From positions 1 through 7,624 of the forward strand of contig JANXWI010000091.1 of the NCBI GenBank assembly GCA_025351205.1: 7,624 bases of DNA, given 5' to 3'. The position numbers were made by a program, and so were the translations under genes. The stretch comes from Deinococcus sp. Its GTDB lineage: Bacteria > Deinococcota > Deinococci > Deinococcales > Deinococcaceae. Every line of letters begins with the position of its first letter. Position 1 is the first letter of the stretch. Below are positions 6,045-7,624 of the stretch, piece by piece. The notes below the pieces were generated by a model that did not search any database, was not told where the DNA came from, and saw only the letters and a list, made by a program, of their open reading frames with translations.

Positions 6045-7624
6045 ATGAGTCAACCCCGCTCACCGTCGCCCTCCGCCAGTTCCTCTCCTGAAGCTGCCGG
6101 GCCAGACCGGACACCGGACCGGACACAGAGCACGGCCAACTTTCAGGCCGCCCTGGCCGCCATCACCGACCACCGGGAAGACTACGACGCCCAGCGGGCC
6201 GCCTTCGCCTGGCCGGAGCTGGGCGTGTTCAACTGGGCCAACGACGTGTTCAGGCCGCTGGCAGGGCAGATGGGCGACGCCCCGGCGCTCGTCTGGGATG
6301 GTGGCACTCAGAGTTATGCCGAGCTGGAGGCGCAGGCCAACCGGGTCGCCAACCTGTTGACGCAGTCGGGCGTTCGGCCCACCGACCGGGTGCTGCTTAT
6401 GGTCAGCGGCGTGCCGGAACTATGGGCGGTGTTCATGGCGGCCATCCGCATCGGGGCGGTGGTGATTCCGGCCACCACGCTGCTCTCGCCCCACGACCTC
6501 GCAGACCGGCTGACGCGCGGCGAGGTGAAGCACGTGGTCACCGAGGCCGCAGAGACGGGCAAGTTCGCGGGGCTGCGCGGCTTCAGCCGCTTCTCCATCG
6601 GGGCCGCCGAGGGCTGGACTGACCTGCGGACCCAGGCCGCCGCGCAGCCGTCCACCTACGAGGCCACGCACGACACGCACGCCACAGACCCGATGCTGCT
6701 GTACTTCACCAGCGGCACCACCAGCAGGCCCAAGCTGGTCACGCACACCCACCAGAGCTACCCGGCGGGCAACCTGAGCACGCTGGCGTGGCTGGGAATG
6801 CAGCCCGGAGACATTCACTGGAACATCAGCTCGCCCGGCTGGGCCAAGCATGCCTGGAGCAACTTCTTTGTGCCGCTGACCATCGGCGCGGCGGTGGTGG
6901 TCAATGCCGAGCGTTTCGATGCGCGCCGCACCCTGGAACTGGTGGTCAGGCTGGGCGTCACCAGCCTGTGCGCCCCGCCCACCGTGTGGCGCATGCTGAT
7001 CCAGCAGCCGCTCGCCGAGTACAAAGGCCAGCTGAAAAGCGCCGTGGGTGCGGGCGAACCGCTCAACCCCGAGGTGATCGAGGTGGTTCAGCGGGCCTGG
7101 AACCTGACCCTGCGCGACGGCTTCGGGCAGACCGAGACCAGCGCCCAGGTGGGCAACACGCCGGGGCAGCCGGTCAAGGCCGGAAGCATGGGTCGCCCGC
7201 TGCCGGGGTTCAGCGTGGCCCTGATCGGCGTGGACGGTCAGGAGGGCGACGAGGGCGAGCTGAGCCTGCCGCTGAGCGAAGGGCAGCGCCCGGTGGGCCT
7301 GATGGTCGGCTACGCGGGCGACCCGGACAAGACCCGGGCCGCGCTGGGCGGCAAGTATTACGGCACCGGCGACGTGGTGCGCCGGGACCAGGACGGCTAC
7401 CTGTTCTACGTGGGCCGCACCGACGACGTGTTCAAAAGCGCCGACTACCGCATCAGCCCCTTTGAACTGGAAAGCCTGCTGATCGAGCACCCGCAGGTGG
7501 CCGAGGCGGCGGTGGTGCCCAGCCCGCACCCGGAGCGCCTGAGCGTGCCCAAGGCCTACGTGGTCACGGTGGCCGGAACGCTGCCCAGCCGCGAACTGGC
7601 CGCCGACATCCTGGCCTTCTGCCG
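6045..7624 (+). CDS. AMP-forming medium-chain acyl-CoA synthetase, ACSM/MACS type (partial, C-terminus off the right edge)
   Basis: The frame is open for 526 codons to the window end. The protein belongs to the ANL (AMP-binding) superfamily. It should activate a carboxylic acid with ATP to an acyl-AMP and then pass it to CoA in the cytoplasm. Visible motifs are the P-loop-like YFTSGTTSRPK at 220-230, GFGQTET at 359-365 (A5), YYGTGD with Asp443 binding the ribose (A7), and GRTDD with Arg458 and hinge Asp460, followed by FKSADYRISPFE (A8). FNWANDVF near residue 65 and SSPGWAKHAWSNFF near 265 are typical of the medium-chain/ACSM branch. The A10 catalytic lysine should be just beyond the edge, about 30-50 residues on. 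The first 30 residues are a Pro/Ser-rich extension. Ser227 replaces the usual Gly of the phosphate loop. The acid cannot be assigned; medium-chain or aromatic acids are likely. Confidence 0.9.
   Translation, partial: MSQPRSPSPSASSSPEAAGPDRTPDRTQSTANFQAALAAITDHREDYDAQRAAFAWPELGVFNWANDVFRPLAGQMGDAPALVWDGGTQSYAELEAQANRVANLLTQSGVRPTDRVLLMVSGVPELWAVFMAAIRIGAVVIPATTLLSPHDLADRLTRGEVKHVVTEAAETGKFAGLRGFSRFSIGAAEGWTDLRTQAAAQPSTYEATHDTHATDPMLLYFTSGTTSRPKLVTHTHQSYPAGNLSTLAWLGMQPGDIHWNISSPGWAKHAWSNFFVPLTIGAAVVVNAERFDARRTLELVVRLGVTSLCAPPTVWRMLIQQPLAEYKGQLKSAVGAGEPLNPEVIEVVQRAWNLTLRDGFGQTETSAQVGNTPGQPVKAGSMGRPLPGFSVALIGVDGQEGDEGELSLPLSEGQRPVGLMVGYAGDPDKTRAALGGKYYGTGDVVRRDQDGYLFYVGRTDDVFKSADYRISPFELESLLIEHPQVAEAAVVPSPHPERLSVPKAYVVTVAGTLPSRELAADILAFC

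Noticed and set aside
6420..7529. 369-codon minus-strand open frame opposite the acyl-CoA synthetase
   Set aside because: It is the complement of a gene with clear AMP-binding motifs; its own sequence is low-complexity and matches no family I know.

Overview
The window is GC-rich DNA with the strong third-position G/C bias of a high-GC bacterium. Several genes begin with little or no Shine-Dalgarno (SD) sequence, and have a TAnnnT -10 hexamer 6-9 bases before the start codon. Together with the gene types, this points to Deinococcus or a relative. That placement is an inference; no marker gene here fixes the genus.

Layout. (1) Bases 1-2499, minus strand: two genes overlapping by 4 bases. These are a DUF2397/TIGR02677-family protein (jetA, complete) followed by a divergent DUF2398/TIGR02678-like protein (jetB, cut by the left edge). 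In known genomes this pair is the front half of the four-gene TIGR02677-02680 locus, which I recall as Wadjet type II, an SMC-family anti-plasmid defence system. The expected jetC (SMC ATPase) and jetD (nuclease) would lie beyond base 1. The jetA 3' end carries a 15-bp in-frame tandem repeat that gives the protein a DGQLP-type pentapeptide tail. (2) Bases 2500-2739: a divergent intergenic region with promoter-like elements for jetA (leftward) and the ABC gene (rightward), plus a direct repeat and a palindrome. (3) Bases 2740-4542: a complete ABC exporter half-transporter (membrane domain fused to ATPase). (4) Bases 4543-4741: a spacer holding a 22-codon mini-ORF with a perfect SD that may be masked by a CCTCC stretch. 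(5) Bases 4742-5173: a small four-helix membrane protein of unknown function. (6) Bases 5174-5326: a spacer with an 11-bp tandem repeat. (7) Bases 5327-5617: a 96-residue single-domain cupin. (8) Bases 5618-6044: a 427-bp non-coding stretch, AT-rich in its first half, with hairpins, a weak terminator candidate and a 10-bp inverted repeat beside a -10-like hexamer. (9) Bases 6045-7624: an AMP-forming acyl-CoA synthetase of the medium-chain (ACSM/MACS) type, cut by the right edge.

How the genes relate. jetA and jetB form one translationally coupled unit and should act in one complex. The plus-strand genes face the same way but are separated by 427, 199 and 153 bp gaps containing their own promoter-like elements, so they look like independent units. 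Nothing in the sequence ties the exporter, membrane protein, cupin and ligase to one pathway or to the defence locus. The most interesting item is the defence locus with its repeat-bearing jetA tail.
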